Below are positions 29,068 through 38,289 of a stretch of 64,000 nt of DNA, in pieces. The stretch comes from an uncultured Eubacteriales bacterium (GTDB lineage: Bacteria; Bacillota; Clostridia; Oscillospirales; Acutalibacteraceae). Under the pieces are notes generated by a model that was given only the letters and a program-made list of their open reading frames with translations, did not search any database and was not told the origin of the DNA. Where the stretch lies: positions 1 to 64,000 of the forward strand of contig ONLA01000008.1 of assembly GCA_900318495.1 (NCBI GenBank), written 5' to 3'. The translations under genes were made by a program, and so were the position numbers. Numbering within the stretch: position 1 is the first letter of the stretch; each line of letters begins with the position of its first letter.

Positions 29068-29843
29068 CAGCGTCTCTCCTTTGATATAATTTCTTTTGCA
29101 AGCTCGGTATAAGCAATACTGCCCTTACAGTTCTTATCATAATAAATTACCGGCATTCCGAAGCTCGGAGCTTCCGAAAGTCTTACTCCGCGAGAAATAA
29201 CAGTACCGAACACCTTGCCCGGAAAAAATTTCTTAACTTCTTCAACAACCTGCTGAGTAAGGTTAAGTCTGCCGTCATACATAGTCAGCAGCACTCCTTC
29301 AAGCTCTATTGAATAGTTATACTGACGTTTTATTCTTCTGACAGTACTCATAAGCTGTGAAAGACCTTCAAGCGCGTAATACTCGCACTGAATCGGCACA
29401 ATAAACGTATCCGCAACCGTTAAAGCATTCGCGGTAATTAAGCCCAGCGACGGAGGACAGTCAATAATAATATAATCGTAGTACTGCTTAATCGGAAGTA
29501 TCGAATTTTTTAATAATGCTTCTCTGTGAGGCTTTTCAACAATTTCAAGCTCTGCCGCGGCAAGATTGATACTTGAAGGCAAAAGATGAAGATTTTGATA
29601 CGGAGTCGTAAGCACACATTCCTCTGCTTTTGCGCCGTCAACCATAATATTATAGGTCGAAAGCTCTACCTTGCTTTTGTCAATCGCAACACCGCTTGTG
29701 GCGTTACCCTGCGGATCGGCGTCAACAAGCAAAACCTTTTTGCCGAGTACCCCCAGACAAGCGGCAAGATTAACGGCAGTGGTTGTTTTACCCACGCCGC
29801 CCTTCTGGTTCGAGATTGCAATAATTTTTGCCACTTTCTTCAA
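29067..29843 (-). CDS. parA: Chromosome partitioning ATPase ParA (Soj)
   Basis: 258 residues. Deviant Walker A motif [14 protein letters not shown] (from residue 14), Walker A' [10 protein letters not shown] and Walker [10 protein letters not shown]. Works with ParB and DNA in origin segregation and, in Bacillus, in control of DnaA. Upstream spacer 29844-29940 is AT-rich; no clear promoter hexamers. Confidence 0.97.
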   Translation of the reverse strand: MKKVAKIIAISNQKGGVGKTTTAVNLAACLGVLGKKVLLVDADPQGNATSGVAIDKSKVELSTYNIMVDGAKAEECVLTTPYQNLHLLPSSINLAAAELEIVEKPHREALLKNSILPIKQYYDYIIIDCPPSLGLITANALTVADTFIVPIQCEYYALEGLSQLMSTVRRIKRQYNYSIELEGVLLTMYDGRLNLTQQVVEEVKKFFPGKVFGTVISRGVRLSEAPSFGMPVIYYDKNCKGSIAYTELAKEIISKERR

Positions 29844-29940
29844 ATCCTTACATATTTAATTTAACTTTCAATAGTATATCATATTTAAGAGTGTTTTTGA
29901 AGTGATTTTAAATTATTTTTATATTTATTTTTAATTTTGA

Positions 29941-29956
29941 TGTTTCACGTGAAACA
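29941..29956. promoter_or_regulatory. parS site 2
   Basis: A perfect 16-bp palindrome TGTTTCACGTGAAACA in the spacer between noc and parA, upstream of parA. Confidence 0.97.
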
Positions 29957-29960
29957 CAGC

Positions 29961-29990
29961 AAAAAACCGTGTATCACTACACGGCTTTTT
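29961..29990 (-). terminator. Terminator downstream of noc
   Basis: Stem CCGTGTA/TACACGG (29967-29984) flanked by AAAAAA and CTTTTT, so it can act in both directions. It lies about 105 bp past the noc stop and next to parS site 2. The rest of the gap, 29991-30093, holds only a small GGATGC/GCATCC hairpin. Confidence 0.8.
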
Positions 29991-30093
29991 GCAAGGGGTT
30001 AGATAAGGAAATGGGTATGAGTGGAATGGATGCAAAGCATCCAAGTGGAAAGTAAGTTAATAAGAAACATCACATATGTTTTTCACGTTGTAA

Positions 30094-30924
30094 TCAAGCA
30101 CTATTTTCATGCTTCAACACCTGAGCTTTAGGAACCCTGATTGTGTATTCGATAAAATTGTCATTGTCTGTTTGATGTGTCTGAGCATTGATTCCCGCCA
30201 TTCTCATTGTGCTGACCGCTTTGTTAATAGTGTTTACAAAAATTCTAAAGTCTTTTATCACCGCTTTGCTGTTGCTTCGCTTCATTACTTTCGAAGCATT
30301 ATTTGTAAAAATGCTCACAAGCTCCTCTGTTTGTTTAACATTGAGGTTTTCGGATATTACCTTCGACAGCGCCTCTCTTCTTTTATTCTCACTGTCAAGC
30401 TTTAACAACGCTCTCGCATGTCGTTCCGACAACCCTGCGTTTTCAATCCATTCCTGTTCCTCCGGACTTAGCTTCAGAAGTCTCAGCTTATTCGCAATTG
30501 TAGACTGAGTTTTACCAAGCTTTTTCGCGGCTTGTTCCTGTGTAAGTCCGTACCGGCGGATTAGCCTTGAAATCCCGCGAGCCTCCTCAAAAACTCCGAG
30601 GTCGGCTCGCTGCAGATTTTCAAGGAGAGCGTATATGGCAGACTCTTTATCCGAGCATTTTACTACGATACAGGGTACCTTTCTGAGTCCTGCCATTACT
30701 GATGCGCGTAGCCTGCGCTCGCCCGCGACAAGCTCAAATTCCGTCGCGCTTACCTTGCGCACAGTCAGCGGCTGTAAAATTCCGTTCTCCGCAATCGACT
30801 GTGACAACGCGGAAAGCTCTGTTTCGGAAAAGTGCTTACGCGGCTGGGCTTTATTCGGTCTTATTTTTATAATAGGTATTTCACAAACAGCATTTTCGCT
30901 TTTTACCAAAAAATTCAACCGCAT
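30094..30924 (-). CDS. noc: Noc/ParB-like nucleoid occlusion protein
   Basis: 276 residues, a second ParB-type protein with IRPNKAQPRKHFSE, the CTP-binding GERRLRASVMAGL box, and a helix-turn-helix (YGLTQEQAAKKLGKTQSTIANKLRLL). Its position between rsmG and parA matches Noc of Bacillus, which blocks division over the nucleoid. The C-terminal half diverges from ParB. I see no Bacillus-type Noc site (ATTTCCCGGGAAAT) in the window, and the amphipathic N-terminus usual for Noc is short (MRLNFLVKSENAV), so a plain ParB paralogue remains possible. Start: ATG at 30924 or GTG one codon earlier; both have poor ribosome sites. Confidence 0.8.
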   Translation of the reverse strand: MRLNFLVKSENAVCEIPIIKIRPNKAQPRKHFSETELSALSQSIAENGILQPLTVRKVSATEFELVAGERRLRASVMAGLRKVPCIVVKCSDKESAIYALLENLQRADLGVFEEARGISRLIRRYGLTQEQAAKKLGKTQSTIANKLRLLKLSPEEQEWIENAGLSERHARALLKLDSENKRREALSKVISENLNVKQTEELVSIFTNNASKVMKRSNSKAVIKDFRIFVNTINKAVSTMRMAGINAQTHQTDNDNFIEYTIRVPKAQVLKHENSA

Positions 30925-31053
30925 CACCCAATGTATATCCTCAGGGCTTGTCCCTGTGCTATTATAATATCACATTGGCGGTGCGGTTTTTGTCACAGTG
31001 TGCACGAATATTTTCAATTGTTTTGTTTCTTTCAAACGAAGAATGTCGAAAAA

Positions 31054-31767
31054 TTATAAAGGCTTTGATTTTATTTTGCCGTTGTTTCTCGGATATTTCT
31101 CAGGAGTAGGCTTAATCTTTTCTATACACACAATAGTACGCTGTCCGCAATCATACGGCAATTCAAAGCTGTTTGTACTTTTCACCTTGCCTCCGAGAAT
31201 CGAAATTGCCCTTCTTGCCGACGCGATTTCTTCATCGGCACCGCTTCCTTTAAAAGCGGCAAATGTACCCGAAATTCTCGTTAACGGCAAACAATATTCG
31301 CTTAACGTATTCAGATTAGCCACAGCGCGCGACACAACAAGGTCGTAAGCTTCACGGCAGTCAAGATCATTGCCGTATTCTTCTGCCCTGCCCTGCAATA
31401 AATCAGCTTCAAAATTAAGCTTGTCAATAACCTCCTCTAAAAACAAAAACCTCTTTTTCAGGCTGTCAAGCAGGCTGAGCTCAATATCCGGTCTGACTAT
31501 TTTCAAAACTATGCCCGGAAAACCGGCTCCGGTACCAACATCAATTACTTTTGCTTTTTCCGGTATATCAATATAGTTCAAAATTGAAAAGCTGTCGGTA
31601 AAATGCTTTACGGCAACTCCCATTTCATCGGTAATCGCTGTAAGGTTTAGTTTTTTATTCCACTCAACAAGCAAATCAAAATAAACTTCAAACATATTAA
31701 CTTGTTCTTCGGTCAGTTTGACATTAAAGTCTGCCGCGGCTGACAGCAGGTAATCCTTCATCTTCAT
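31054..31767 (-). CDS. rsmG: 16S rRNA m7G527 methyltransferase RsmG
   Basis: 237 residues with the SAM-binding motif VIDVGTGAGFPGIVLKI (about 65-82) and RAEEY and VSRAVANL segments typical of RsmG (GidB). Methylates G527 of 16S rRNA. ATG at 31767 lies 1 bp after the mnmG stop, with its AGGA site inside the mnmG end; a longer reading starting within mnmG lacks such a site. Confidence 0.96.
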   Translation of the reverse strand: MKMKDYLLSAAADFNVKLTEEQVNMFEVYFDLLVEWNKKLNLTAITDEMGVAVKHFTDSFSILNYIDIPEKAKVIDVGTGAGFPGIVLKIVRPDIELSLLDSLKKRFLFLEEVIDKLNFEADLLQGRAEEYGNDLDCREAYDLVVSRAVANLNTLSEYCLPLTRISGTFAAFKGSGADEEIASARRAISILGGKVKSTNSFELPYDCGQRTIVCIEKIKPTPEKYPRNNGKIKSKPL

Positions 31768-31768
31768 A

Positions 31769-33640
31769 TCAGTTTCCTTTTTTGGTTGCAAGCCAAATTA
31801 ACAGCACGCTTATATCCGCGGGAGAAACTCCCGAAATTCTGCTCGCCTGCCCAATATTAAGAGGCTTTATCTTATTAAGCTTTTCCTGTGCTTCAAGTCT
31901 TAATCCGTTAATCTGTTTATAATCAAAATCAACCGGCAGGATCTTGTTTTCAAGCTTCTTTAGCTGTTCAATCTGTTTTTGCTGCTTTTGGATATAGCCT
32001 TCATATTTTATTTCAATTTCAATTTGTTCAATAATATCACGCGGCAAGTCAGGAGCGTTTTCATCAAATTTCTTTATTACCGAGTAATCAAGCTGAGGAC
32101 GCTTTAAAAGAGTATATTCCCTTATACCCGTGGTAAGAGGAGCTGTTTCACGTGAAACAAGTATCTCGTTTAATTTTTCACAAGGCGCAATCGAGGTGTT
32201 TTTCAATCTTTTTATTTCTGCTGCCTTGATTTTCTGCTTATTTAAGAATTTACCATATCTTTCTTCGCTGATTAATCCAAGCTCATAGCCGATAGGTGTA
32301 AGCCGCTCGTCGGCGTTATCCTGCCTCAGCACAAGTCGGTATTCACTGCGCGAGGTCATCATACGGTAAGGCTCGTTCGCGCCCTTTGTTACAAGGTCGT
32401 CAATCAAAGTTCCTATGTATGAATTAGATCTGGCTAATACAAGCGGTTTTCTGCCGAGTACTTTTAGCGCGGCATTCACGCCTGCAACAAACCCCTGAGC
32501 TGCGGCTTCCTCGTAACCTGAGCTTCCGTTAAACTGTCCCGCTCCGAAAAGATTCGGAATATCCTTAAACTCAAGAGTAGGCTTCATCGCTGTCGGATCT
32601 ACACAGTCATACTCAATTGCATAGGCAGGACGCATAATAACGCAGTTTTCCAAGCCTTTAATAGTTTTATAAAACTTTATTTGTACTTCCTCCGGCAATG
32701 AGCTGCTCATACCCTGAAGATACATTTCCTCGGTATTTTCTCCGCAAGGTTCAATAAAAAGCTGATGACGCGGCTTATCCTTAAACCGCATTATCTTATC
32801 CTCAAAGCTCGGACAATAACGCGGACCAACACCTTCAATCTTTCCCGAATACATTGGTGAACGGTGAATATTTTCAAGAATAACCTGCTTTGTCGCATCG
32901 TTAGTCCAGCTTATGTGGCAGTCAACCTTGTTTTCTCCGAGGCTTTCCGTTTCATAAGAAAACGGCTGAGGAGGTTCGTCACCTTTTTGAACCTCAAGTC
33001 CGGAAAAATCAATCGAACGGCGTAACACCCTTGCGGGCGTACCCGTTTTAAACCGGCGCAGAGGAAGTCCGAGTTTTTTCAGTGAATCGGCAAATTTTGT
33101 TGCGGGAAACATTCCGTCCGGTCCGCTTTTATAGCTTACCTCTCCCACATAAATTTTACCGCCCAAAAATGTACCCGTCGCGATAACAACTGTTTTGCAA
33201 CGGTATTCGGCGAGCATCTGAGTGGTAATTTTATATCCTTCTCCACAGGGTTCAATATCTGTAATTTCTGCCTGTCTTAATTCAAGCTTAGGCTGCAGCT
33301 CAAGCTTATGCTTCATAGTATCGGAATATTTACGCCTGTCAATCTGGGCGCGCAGCGAGTGAACTGCCGGACCTTTTCCCCTGTTAAGCATACGCGACTG
33401 TAAGAAACACTCGTCGGCAGTTTTTCCCATCTCTCCGCCGAGCGCGTCAATTTCACGCACAAGGTGACCTTTAGCAGTTCCTCCGATAGACGGATTGCAC
33501 GGACAGTTACCTACAGCGTCCATATTAATAGTAAAAACCGCGGTTTTGCAGCCGAGTCTTGCCGCGGCAAGAGCAGCTTCTATACCTGCGTGTCCGGCGC
33601 CGATAACAGCTACATCATATTCACCGGCAAAATAATTCAT
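31769..33640 (-). CDS. mnmG: tRNA uridine 5-carboxymethylaminomethyl modification enzyme MnmG
   Basis: 623 residues. The FAD-binding GAGHAGIEAALAAARLG (15-31), PCNPSIGGTAKGHLVREIDALGG, the central FNGSSGYEEAAAQG and the C-terminal helical domain that binds MnmE are all present. With MnmE it modifies the wobble uridine of several tRNAs. Order mnmE-mnmG-rsmG is the classical Firmicutes one. A perfect parS lies inside the coding sequence at 32144-32159. Confidence 0.98.
   Translation of the reverse strand: MNYFAGEYDVAVIGAGHAGIEAALAAARLGCKTAVFTINMDAVGNCPCNPSIGGTAKGHLVREIDALGGEMGKTADECFLQSRMLNRGKGPAVHSLRAQIDRRKYSDTMKHKLELQPKLELRQAEITDIEPCGEGYKITTQMLAEYRCKTVVIATGTFLGGKIYVGEVSYKSGPDGMFPATKFADSLKKLGLPLRRFKTGTPARVLRRSIDFSGLEVQKGDEPPQPFSYETESLGENKVDCHISWTNDATKQVILENIHRSPMYSGKIEGVGPRYCPSFEDKIMRFKDKPRHQLFIEPCGENTEEMYLQGMSSSLPEEVQIKFYKTIKGLENCVIMRPAYAIEYDCVDPTAMKPTLEFKDIPNLFGAGQFNGSSGYEEAAAQGFVAGVNAALKVLGRKPLVLARSNSYIGTLIDDLVTKGANEPYRMMTSRSEYRLVLRQDNADERLTPIGYELGLISEERYGKFLNKQKIKAAEIKRLKNTSIAPCEKLNEILVSRETAPLTTGIREYTLLKRPQLDYSVIKKFDENAPDLPRDIIEQIEIEIKYEGYIQKQQKQIEQLKKLENKILPVDFDYKQINGLRLEAQEKLNKIKPLNIGQASRISGVSPADISVLLIWLATKKGN
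32144..32159. promoter_or_regulatory. parS site 3, inside mnmG
   Basis: A perfect TGTTTCACGTGAAACA is embedded in the coding sequence of mnmG (encoding LVSRET on the minus strand). Intragenic parS sites near oriC are known in Bacillus. Confidence 0.95.
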
Positions 33641-33653
33641 AATCTTACCTTCT

Positions 33654-35021
33654 TTACTTTCCTACACAGAAGTTATGGAAAACTCTGTCAATAACTTCGT
33701 CGCTTGTTTTCTCTCCGGTCATCTCGAGCAGCTCGGATATAGCGTCCTCCAGTGAAACAGTAACAGCATCATATGTTAAACCCGTGATTAACGCATCCTT
33801 CGCTTCAATAACCGAATTCAAAGCGTTGTAAACATTTGAACGCTGTCTTTCATTAGCCAATATACCGTCGCTCGGATTTAAATTTTGAGTACCTGCCAAT
33901 TCTTCTATCTTATTTATCAGTTCTTCTCTGCCATCACCTGTAATTGCCGATATATATATAATATTGTTAATTTTAGATGATATTTTGTTAATATCTAATT
34001 TACAGTTAAGCTCTTTTTTATTAATAACAGCAATTGAAGGAACATTAACCGAAGCCTCAAGCAAATCCAAATCGTCCTCCGTAAGCTCACGGCTGTAATC
34101 AAAAACAGCAAGCAGCAATCCGCACTGTTCAAGTCTGTTTCTCGCGCGGTCAACGCCGATTCTCTCAACCCTGTCCTCGGTATTTCTCAGTCCGGCAGTG
34201 TCGCTCAGTCTTAAAATAACATTCCCCGCAACAACAATATTCTCAACAATATCACGCGTAGTCCCGGGAATATCGGTAACAATGCTTTTTTCATAACCCG
34301 AAAGCAAATTCATCAAGGTACTTTTGCCGACGTTCGGTCTGCCTGCAATAACCGTGTCAATTCCCTGTTTAACAGCCTGACCGCTGTCATAAGTGCCGAG
34401 CAGATTTTCAAGCTCCGATTCCGCTTTATCACATACTGCTAAAATCATACCGTCGTCAACCTCCGCAATATCCTCCTCCGGATAATCCGCCCAAGCAGAC
34501 AAATGCGCGGCAAGCGTCAGCAATTCATCCTTTACCGAATTAATCTTTTTTCTGAGAGCGCCTTCCTTTACACACATAGCCGCCCGGGCAGCGCTTTTGC
34601 TTTTCGCGCTGATAATATCCATAACAGACTCAGCTTCGGTCAGGTCAATTTTACCGTTTAAAAAAGCTCTTTTAGTAAATTCCCCTGCCTGTGCCGGAAC
34701 AGCTCCCGCCTCAATTACAGCTCTTAACACCTGTTTGGTAATATATATTCCGCCATGGCAGGAAAGCTCAACAACATTTTCACCGGTATAGCTGTTAGGT
34801 TCTCTGAAAACAAGCGCTACGGCCTCGTCAAGCTTTTCTCCGTCCTGATACACATTGCCGAAAGCGGCAGTATATCCCTTCATATCACACAGCCTTTTAC
34901 CGTTAATATTTTTAAAAACCCTGTCCGCAATATTTTGGGCTTCATCTCCTGAAATACGGATTACACCAATTCCGCCTTCACCCTGAGCCGTACTAATTGC
35001 GGCTATCGTTTTATTTTCCAT
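33654..35021 (-). CDS. mnmE: tRNA modification GTPase MnmE
   Basis: 455 residues. N-terminal folate-binding domain (TIAAISTAQGEGGIGVIRISG), G domain with GRPNVGKSTLMN, DIPGTTRD, DTAGLR and NKKE motifs, and the C-terminal FCVGK carrying the conserved cysteine. Partner of MnmG. ATG at 35021 is preferred; a TTG three codons earlier is the alternative; neither has a strong ribosome site. Confidence 0.97.
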   Translation of the reverse strand: MENKTIAAISTAQGEGGIGVIRISGDEAQNIADRVFKNINGKRLCDMKGYTAAFGNVYQDGEKLDEAVALVFREPNSYTGENVVELSCHGGIYITKQVLRAVIEAGAVPAQAGEFTKRAFLNGKIDLTEAESVMDIISAKSKSAARAAMCVKEGALRKKINSVKDELLTLAAHLSAWADYPEEDIAEVDDGMILAVCDKAESELENLLGTYDSGQAVKQGIDTVIAGRPNVGKSTLMNLLSGYEKSIVTDIPGTTRDIVENIVVAGNVILRLSDTAGLRNTEDRVERIGVDRARNRLEQCGLLLAVFDYSRELTEDDLDLLEASVNVPSIAVINKKELNCKLDINKISSKINNIIYISAITGDGREELINKIEELAGTQNLNPSDGILANERQRSNVYNALNSVIEAKDALITGLTYDAVTVSLEDAISELLEMTGEKTSDEVIDRVFHNFCVGK

Positions 35022-35083
35022 ATCAATCAACTCTTAATTAATAAAATTAAAGGATTCGCTCTTCACCAAACCGGGAAATATTA

Positions 35084-35120
35084 AGGCAATACCGCACACC
35101 TGAATTATGCGGTGTTGCCT
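35084..35120. repeat. MITE-like family 2, minimal copy (inverted ends only)
   Basis: AGGCAATACCGCACACCTGAATTATGCGGTGTTGCCT-type palindrome consisting of just the two terminal inverted repeats of the 115-120-bp elements at 51076 and 57213, joined back to back. The adjacent 35124-35160 carries AGCAAGGCGTACGCC, perhaps another element fragment. Lies between mnmE and jag. Confidence 0.75.
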
Positions 35121-35196
35121 TAAAGCAAGGCGTACGCCGTAAAATATCCGGCGTAACCTAACAAGGTTTGTTCAAGACCAAACTCTTTTTTTAAAT

Positions 35197-35244
35197 CAAA
35201 AAAATCAGGGGCAAACCCAATATAAATTTAATTGAGCCGCCCCT
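35197..35244 (-). terminator. Terminator after jag
   Basis: Minus strand stem AGGGGC/GCCCCT with a long AT-rich loop (35207-35244), followed by GATTTTTTT, 6 bp after the jag stop codon. Confidence 0.7.
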
Positions 35245-35249
35245 TTTTA

Positions 35250-36044
35250 TTACTTATCTATTCTGCCATAAAGGCCTGTTTCGCCGCCCTCGTTAAGCGG
35301 TACTCTGTCGGGATTAACAGGAGCGGAATTTGATTTGCGTCCGCCGTTATAAGGACGCCTGCCGCCTCTGCGGTTATTATATCCGCCTCTGCGGTTATGA
35401 TTATTCTTGCTCTTGGGATCGGGACCGATTACAACATGACGGTTGGCATTTTCACCCTCGCTCCACGAAATCGCTCCGTTAACCTTTTGCACAGATGTAT
35501 GAATAATTCGTCTTTCATAAGGATTCATCGGCTCAAGAGACTGTTTTTTTCCTGTCTTAATTGCCTTAAAAGCAAGCTTTCTGCCCAGAATCTCAAGGGT
35601 TTTTTCCCTTTTGTCACGGTAATTTCCAACGTTTACGGTAACCTTAATATATCCGTCCTCATTGTTATGATTTACAACAAGGCTGGTAAGATACTGCAAA
35701 GCGTCAAGAGTTTCGCCGCGTCTGCCGATAACAAATCCCTCTTCATCGCCCGAAAGCTCAAAGGTAAGCGCTCCGTCCTCTGATTTTTTTTCGATAGCGA
35801 TATCGGGAAGCATCATTTTATCAAGAACATTTCTTAAAAATGTTGCCGCCTTATCTTCCGGAGTTTCCTTAATAAAAACTCTTACCTTTGCGGGACGACC
35901 CCCGAAAAGGCCGAATTTTTTCTTTTCCTCGCGCTGAATAACTTCAAAATCATAATCGTCAGTGTCGGAAATGCCAAGCTGATTTTTGGCGTTGTTAAGG
36001 GCTTCTTCTACATCATTACCCTCACAAATTGCTTCTCTTAACAT
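35250..36044 (-). CDS. jag: Jag/KhpB RNA-binding protein
   Basis: 264 residues. It has an N-terminal Jag domain (EGNDVEEALNNAKNQLG), a KH domain with GRRGETLDALQYL (about 125-140), an R3H domain (LEPMNPYERRIIHTSVQ), and a basic Gly/Arg/Asn-rich tail (NNHNRRGGYNNRRGGRRP) that is longer than in B. subtilis. KhpB proteins bind RNA and influence cell elongation. It sits directly after yidC as in most Firmicutes. Confidence 0.95.
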   Translation of the reverse strand: MLREAICEGNDVEEALNNAKNQLGISDTDDYDFEVIQREEKKKFGLFGGRPAKVRVFIKETPEDKAATFLRNVLDKMMLPDIAIEKKSEDGALTFELSGDEEGFVIGRRGETLDALQYLTSLVVNHNNEDGYIKVTVNVGNYRDKREKTLEILGRKLAFKAIKTGKKQSLEPMNPYERRIIHTSVQKVNGAISWSEGENANRHVVIGPDPKSKNNHNRRGGYNNRRGGRRPYNGGRKSNSAPVNPDRVPLNEGGETGLYGRIDK

Positions 36045-36063
36045 TGTTTTCTCCTAATTTCAA

Positions 36064-37065
36064 TTACTTCTTTTTCTTCTTTTTAGCTGTATTTGCGTTG
36101 GAATTAGCTGTTTTTTCAATTTCATGCGGTGCGTAAATATACGGAACCTTAGCCTCATTTTCAAACATAAGCGCAACGTGTCTTGCTTCCGCGTTTGCGG
36201 TAAGCTTAACCGGACTGAAAAGCTTCGCGATAATAATTGACTGCACAAGACTCAGCAGTGAAGAAATAATCCAGTAGAACGCGACCGCGCACGGCACGCT
36301 GTAGGCAATCCAAGCCGAAAACAGCGGAAGCGCGTAAAGCATAACCTTCATACAGCCCTGTTGCTGCTGCATTTGAGTGTTGACCTTTGTCATAATAAAC
36401 TGAGATCCTACGTTTGAAAGGAAACAGAAAACAGGGAAAAGAATATAAGGTGAGAACAAACCTAACGAGCTCGGAATTACAAGCAAATCAACAACTCCGA
36501 AAAGGTTAAAGCCGCTTGCAAAATTAAGAATTTTGTCAATTTCCGCCTGCGAGAAAATAGCCTGAATTTCAGCTGTGTTCGCAACGTGCGGAAAAACCTT
36601 AAGCAAAGTAACCTGCTGATAAGTAGCAACCGTTGTTCCCGAATTGTATCCCGGAATACTGTTTACAAATGTTAAAGCCTGATTAACGCTTTGTTCGCTG
36701 AGATGCAGTGTGTTTGTAAGAGGATATGCAACCGCGTAAAAAATTCCGAGAATTACAATCATCGGAATAATAGAGGTAAGACAACCTCCCATAGGCTTTA
36801 CGTTTTCTTTTTCGTAAAGCTTGTTCATTTCTTCCTGAAGCTTTTGACGGTTATTACCGTACTTTTCTCTCAGTTCCTTTTGTTTTTTTGCAAGCCTTGA
36901 ACTGCCTGCCATTGATTTTTGCTGCTTTACCGAAAAAGGCAAGAGCACTGCCTTAACTATAATAGTGAATACAATTATAGCTATTCCGAAGTTTTGAAAT
37001 ACATAATAAGCCGCCCAAAGCACATAGCCCAAAATGCTTCCTAAAAAACCGAAAATACCTAACAT
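36064..37065 (-). CDS. yidC: Membrane protein insertase YidC (SpoIIIJ/OxaA)
   Basis: 333 residues with about five membrane helices and the conserved hairpin between helices (KQQKSMAGSSRLAKKQKELREKYG). The extracytoplasmic loop between the second and third helices (LHLSEQSVNQALTF to IDKILNFASGFN) is long. The chain ends in a run of lysines (TAKKKKKK), which in related proteins contacts the ribosome. There is no lipoprotein signal. Inserts membrane proteins with or without SecYEG. Confidence 0.95.
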   Translation of the reverse strand: MLGIFGFLGSILGYVLWAAYYVFQNFGIAIIVFTIIVKAVLLPFSVKQQKSMAGSSRLAKKQKELREKYGNNRQKLQEEMNKLYEKENVKPMGGCLTSIIPMIVILGIFYAVAYPLTNTLHLSEQSVNQALTFVNSIPGYNSGTTVATYQQVTLLKVFPHVANTAEIQAIFSQAEIDKILNFASGFNLFGVVDLLVIPSSLGLFSPYILFPVFCFLSNVGSQFIMTKVNTQMQQQQGCMKVMLYALPLFSAWIAYSVPCAVAFYWIISSLLSLVQSIIIAKLFSPVKLTANAEARHVALMFENEAKVPYIYAPHEIEKTANSNANTAKKKKKK

Positions 37066-37095
37066 TAATCTACCTCATTTTGTTGTCTGAATAAT

Positions 37096-37311
37096 CTACT
37101 TTTCGGGAACGGGATCATAACCTCCCTTTGAAAAAGGATTACAGCGGAGAATCCGCCAAATTGTTAATGCCGAACCCTTTAACGCACCGAATCTTTCAAT
37201 TGCCTCTATGCCGTATTGCGAACAGGTGGGATAATACTTACACTTTGGTTTTGTATAAGGTGATATTCCTTTTTTATAAAACATAATTGCAGCTATCAGT
37301 ATTTTTTTCAT
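37096..37311 (-). CDS. yidD: Membrane protein insertion efficiency factor YidD
   Basis: 71 residues with the family signature [20 protein letters not shown] and [14 protein letters not shown]. An amphipathic N-terminal helix attaches it to the membrane. It lies 2 bp after rnpA and 30 bp before yidC, the standard arrangement. Confidence 0.95.
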   Translation of the reverse strand: MKKILIAAIMFYKKGISPYTKPKCKYYPTCSQYGIEAIERFGALKGSALTIWRILRCNPFSKGGYDPVPEK

Positions 37312-37313
37312 AG

Positions 37314-37661
37314 CTATCCCTGCTTTTCCTTTAATACGCCTGCCTGTTTAAGCTGTTTTTTCATTTCGGCGTATATTACCTGTGATTTTACAAAAGGCGT
37401 TTTTCCTCTGGCTACAAAAATAAAATCATATCCGGGCTTTATTTCGGAATAAAGCCGGTAGTACGAAGCCCTGATTACTCTTCTTGCCCTTGTGCGTTTA
37501 ACAGCGTTGCCTATTTTTTTCCCCGTGGTAATTCCGTAACGCAGGTTATGTAATCTGTTTTTCATTATATATGTAACAAGTGACGGACCAACAAAGGATT
37601 TTCCTCTTTTATACATACGCGAAAAATCCCTGTTTTCCTTAATAGTTATATAATCGCTCAT
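37314..37661 (-). CDS. rnpA: Ribonuclease P protein component
   Basis: 115 residues. Contains the RNR motif region ([18 protein letters not shown]) and the preceding [10 protein letters not shown] that bind the RNase P RNA and pre-tRNA leader. It follows rpmH with a terminator-like hairpin between them. Confidence 0.96.
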   Translation of the reverse strand: MSDYITIKENRDFSRMYKRGKSFVGPSLVTYIMKNRLHNLRYGITTGKKIGNAVKRTRARRVIRASYYRLYSEIKPGYDFIFVARGKTPFVKSQVIYAEMKKQLKQAGVLKEKQG

Positions 37662-37686
37662 TTTTACCCTCGGGACAGGCTCTGCT

Positions 37687-37717
37687 AAAAAAGAAAGACC
37701 ACATTTAAAAGTGGTCT
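37687..37717 (-). terminator. Terminator or attenuator between rpmH and rnpA
   Basis: Minus strand stem AGACCAC/GTGGTCT (37696-37717) followed by TTCTTTTTT. Since no separate rnpA promoter is obvious, partial read-through would give more rpmH than rnpA mRNA; this is inference. Confidence 0.75.
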
Positions 37718-37722
37718 ATTCT

Positions 37723-37857
37723 TTAATAAGACAACCTTTTTCTGCCTTTAGCTCTTCTTCTTGCTAAAACTTTCCTGCCGTTAGATGTAGACATTCTCTT
37801 TCTGAAGCCGTGCTCTTTTTTTCTGTGAAGCTTCTTTGGCTGATATGTTCTCAACAT
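37723..37857 (-). CDS. rpmH: 50S ribosomal protein L34
   Basis: 44 residues: [18 protein letters not shown] at the start and [13 protein letters not shown] at the end, a full-length L34. GGGAGG lies 9 nt before the ATG, and a strong promoter lies 42 bp upstream. First gene of the leftward origin-flanking operon. Confidence 0.98.
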   Translation of the reverse strand: MLRTYQPKKLHRKKEHGFRKRMSTSNGRKVLARRRAKGRKRLSY

Positions 37858-37898
37858 GATTGAAAACCTCCCTTCAAATTATAACCTTGCAATATAGC

Positions 37899-37927
37899 AT
37901 TATAGCTTACTTTTGGCTTTAAGTCAA
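37899..37927 (-). promoter_or_regulatory. rpmH promoter
   Basis: Minus strand TTGACT (37922-37927), 17 bp, TATAAT (37899-37904). Confidence 0.8.
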
Positions 37928-38044
37928 GAGTTTTACTTCGTAAAAAGAATAAATTTTATCATATTATTACCGTAATCACAAATATCTCTGTTCTGTACTG
38001 CAAAATTCTTTTAATGCCTGCTAAACCGTATTTTATAAACATAC

Positions 38045-38108
38045 CTTATAAAATGTTATTTCCATTGCCCTCACAGCTTCCTTTACTTCTATTCTGTCTC
38101 GCAAAGCG
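38045..38108 (+). repeat. Upstream partial copy of the dnaA-flanking repeat
   Basis: CATTGCCCTCACAGCTTCCTTT followed by CTTCTATTCTGTCTCGC. It is a direct repeat of the left arm at 38149 with a ~106-bp offset and identical over most of the first 55 bases; the similarity then fades. No coding potential. Confidence 0.85.
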
Positions 38109-38148
38109 CAGACTTTAACAATTAAATTCCTGCTTTAAAATAAGAGCA

Positions 38149-38257
38149 CTTAAATAAAACGTTATTTTCATTGCCCTCACAGCTTCCTTTATTTCTATTC
38201 TGTCTCGCGAAACGGTAAACGTTCGTATTAATCAAACGTCAAGAACGCGACCTAAAA
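38149..38257 (+). repeat. Left arm of the inverted repeat bracketing dnaA
   Basis: About 109 bp that align, with small gaps, to the reverse complement of 39779-39886. Shared blocks include ATTGCCCTCACAGCTTCC, TTATTTCTATTCT, CGCGAAACG and AAACGTCAAGAACGCGA. It ends 3 bp before the dnaA -35 box. No DnaA boxes of the TTATCCACA type are seen inside. Confidence 0.85.
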
Positions 38258-38260
38258 GAC

Positions 38261-38289
38261 TTGAAAAAATAATAAAGTTGAGTTATAAT
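38261..38289 (+). promoter_or_regulatory. dnaA promoter
   Basis: TTGAAA (38261-38266), 17 bp, TATAAT (38284-38289). The leader is about 160 nt long, AT-rich and without a recognised structure. Confidence 0.75.
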
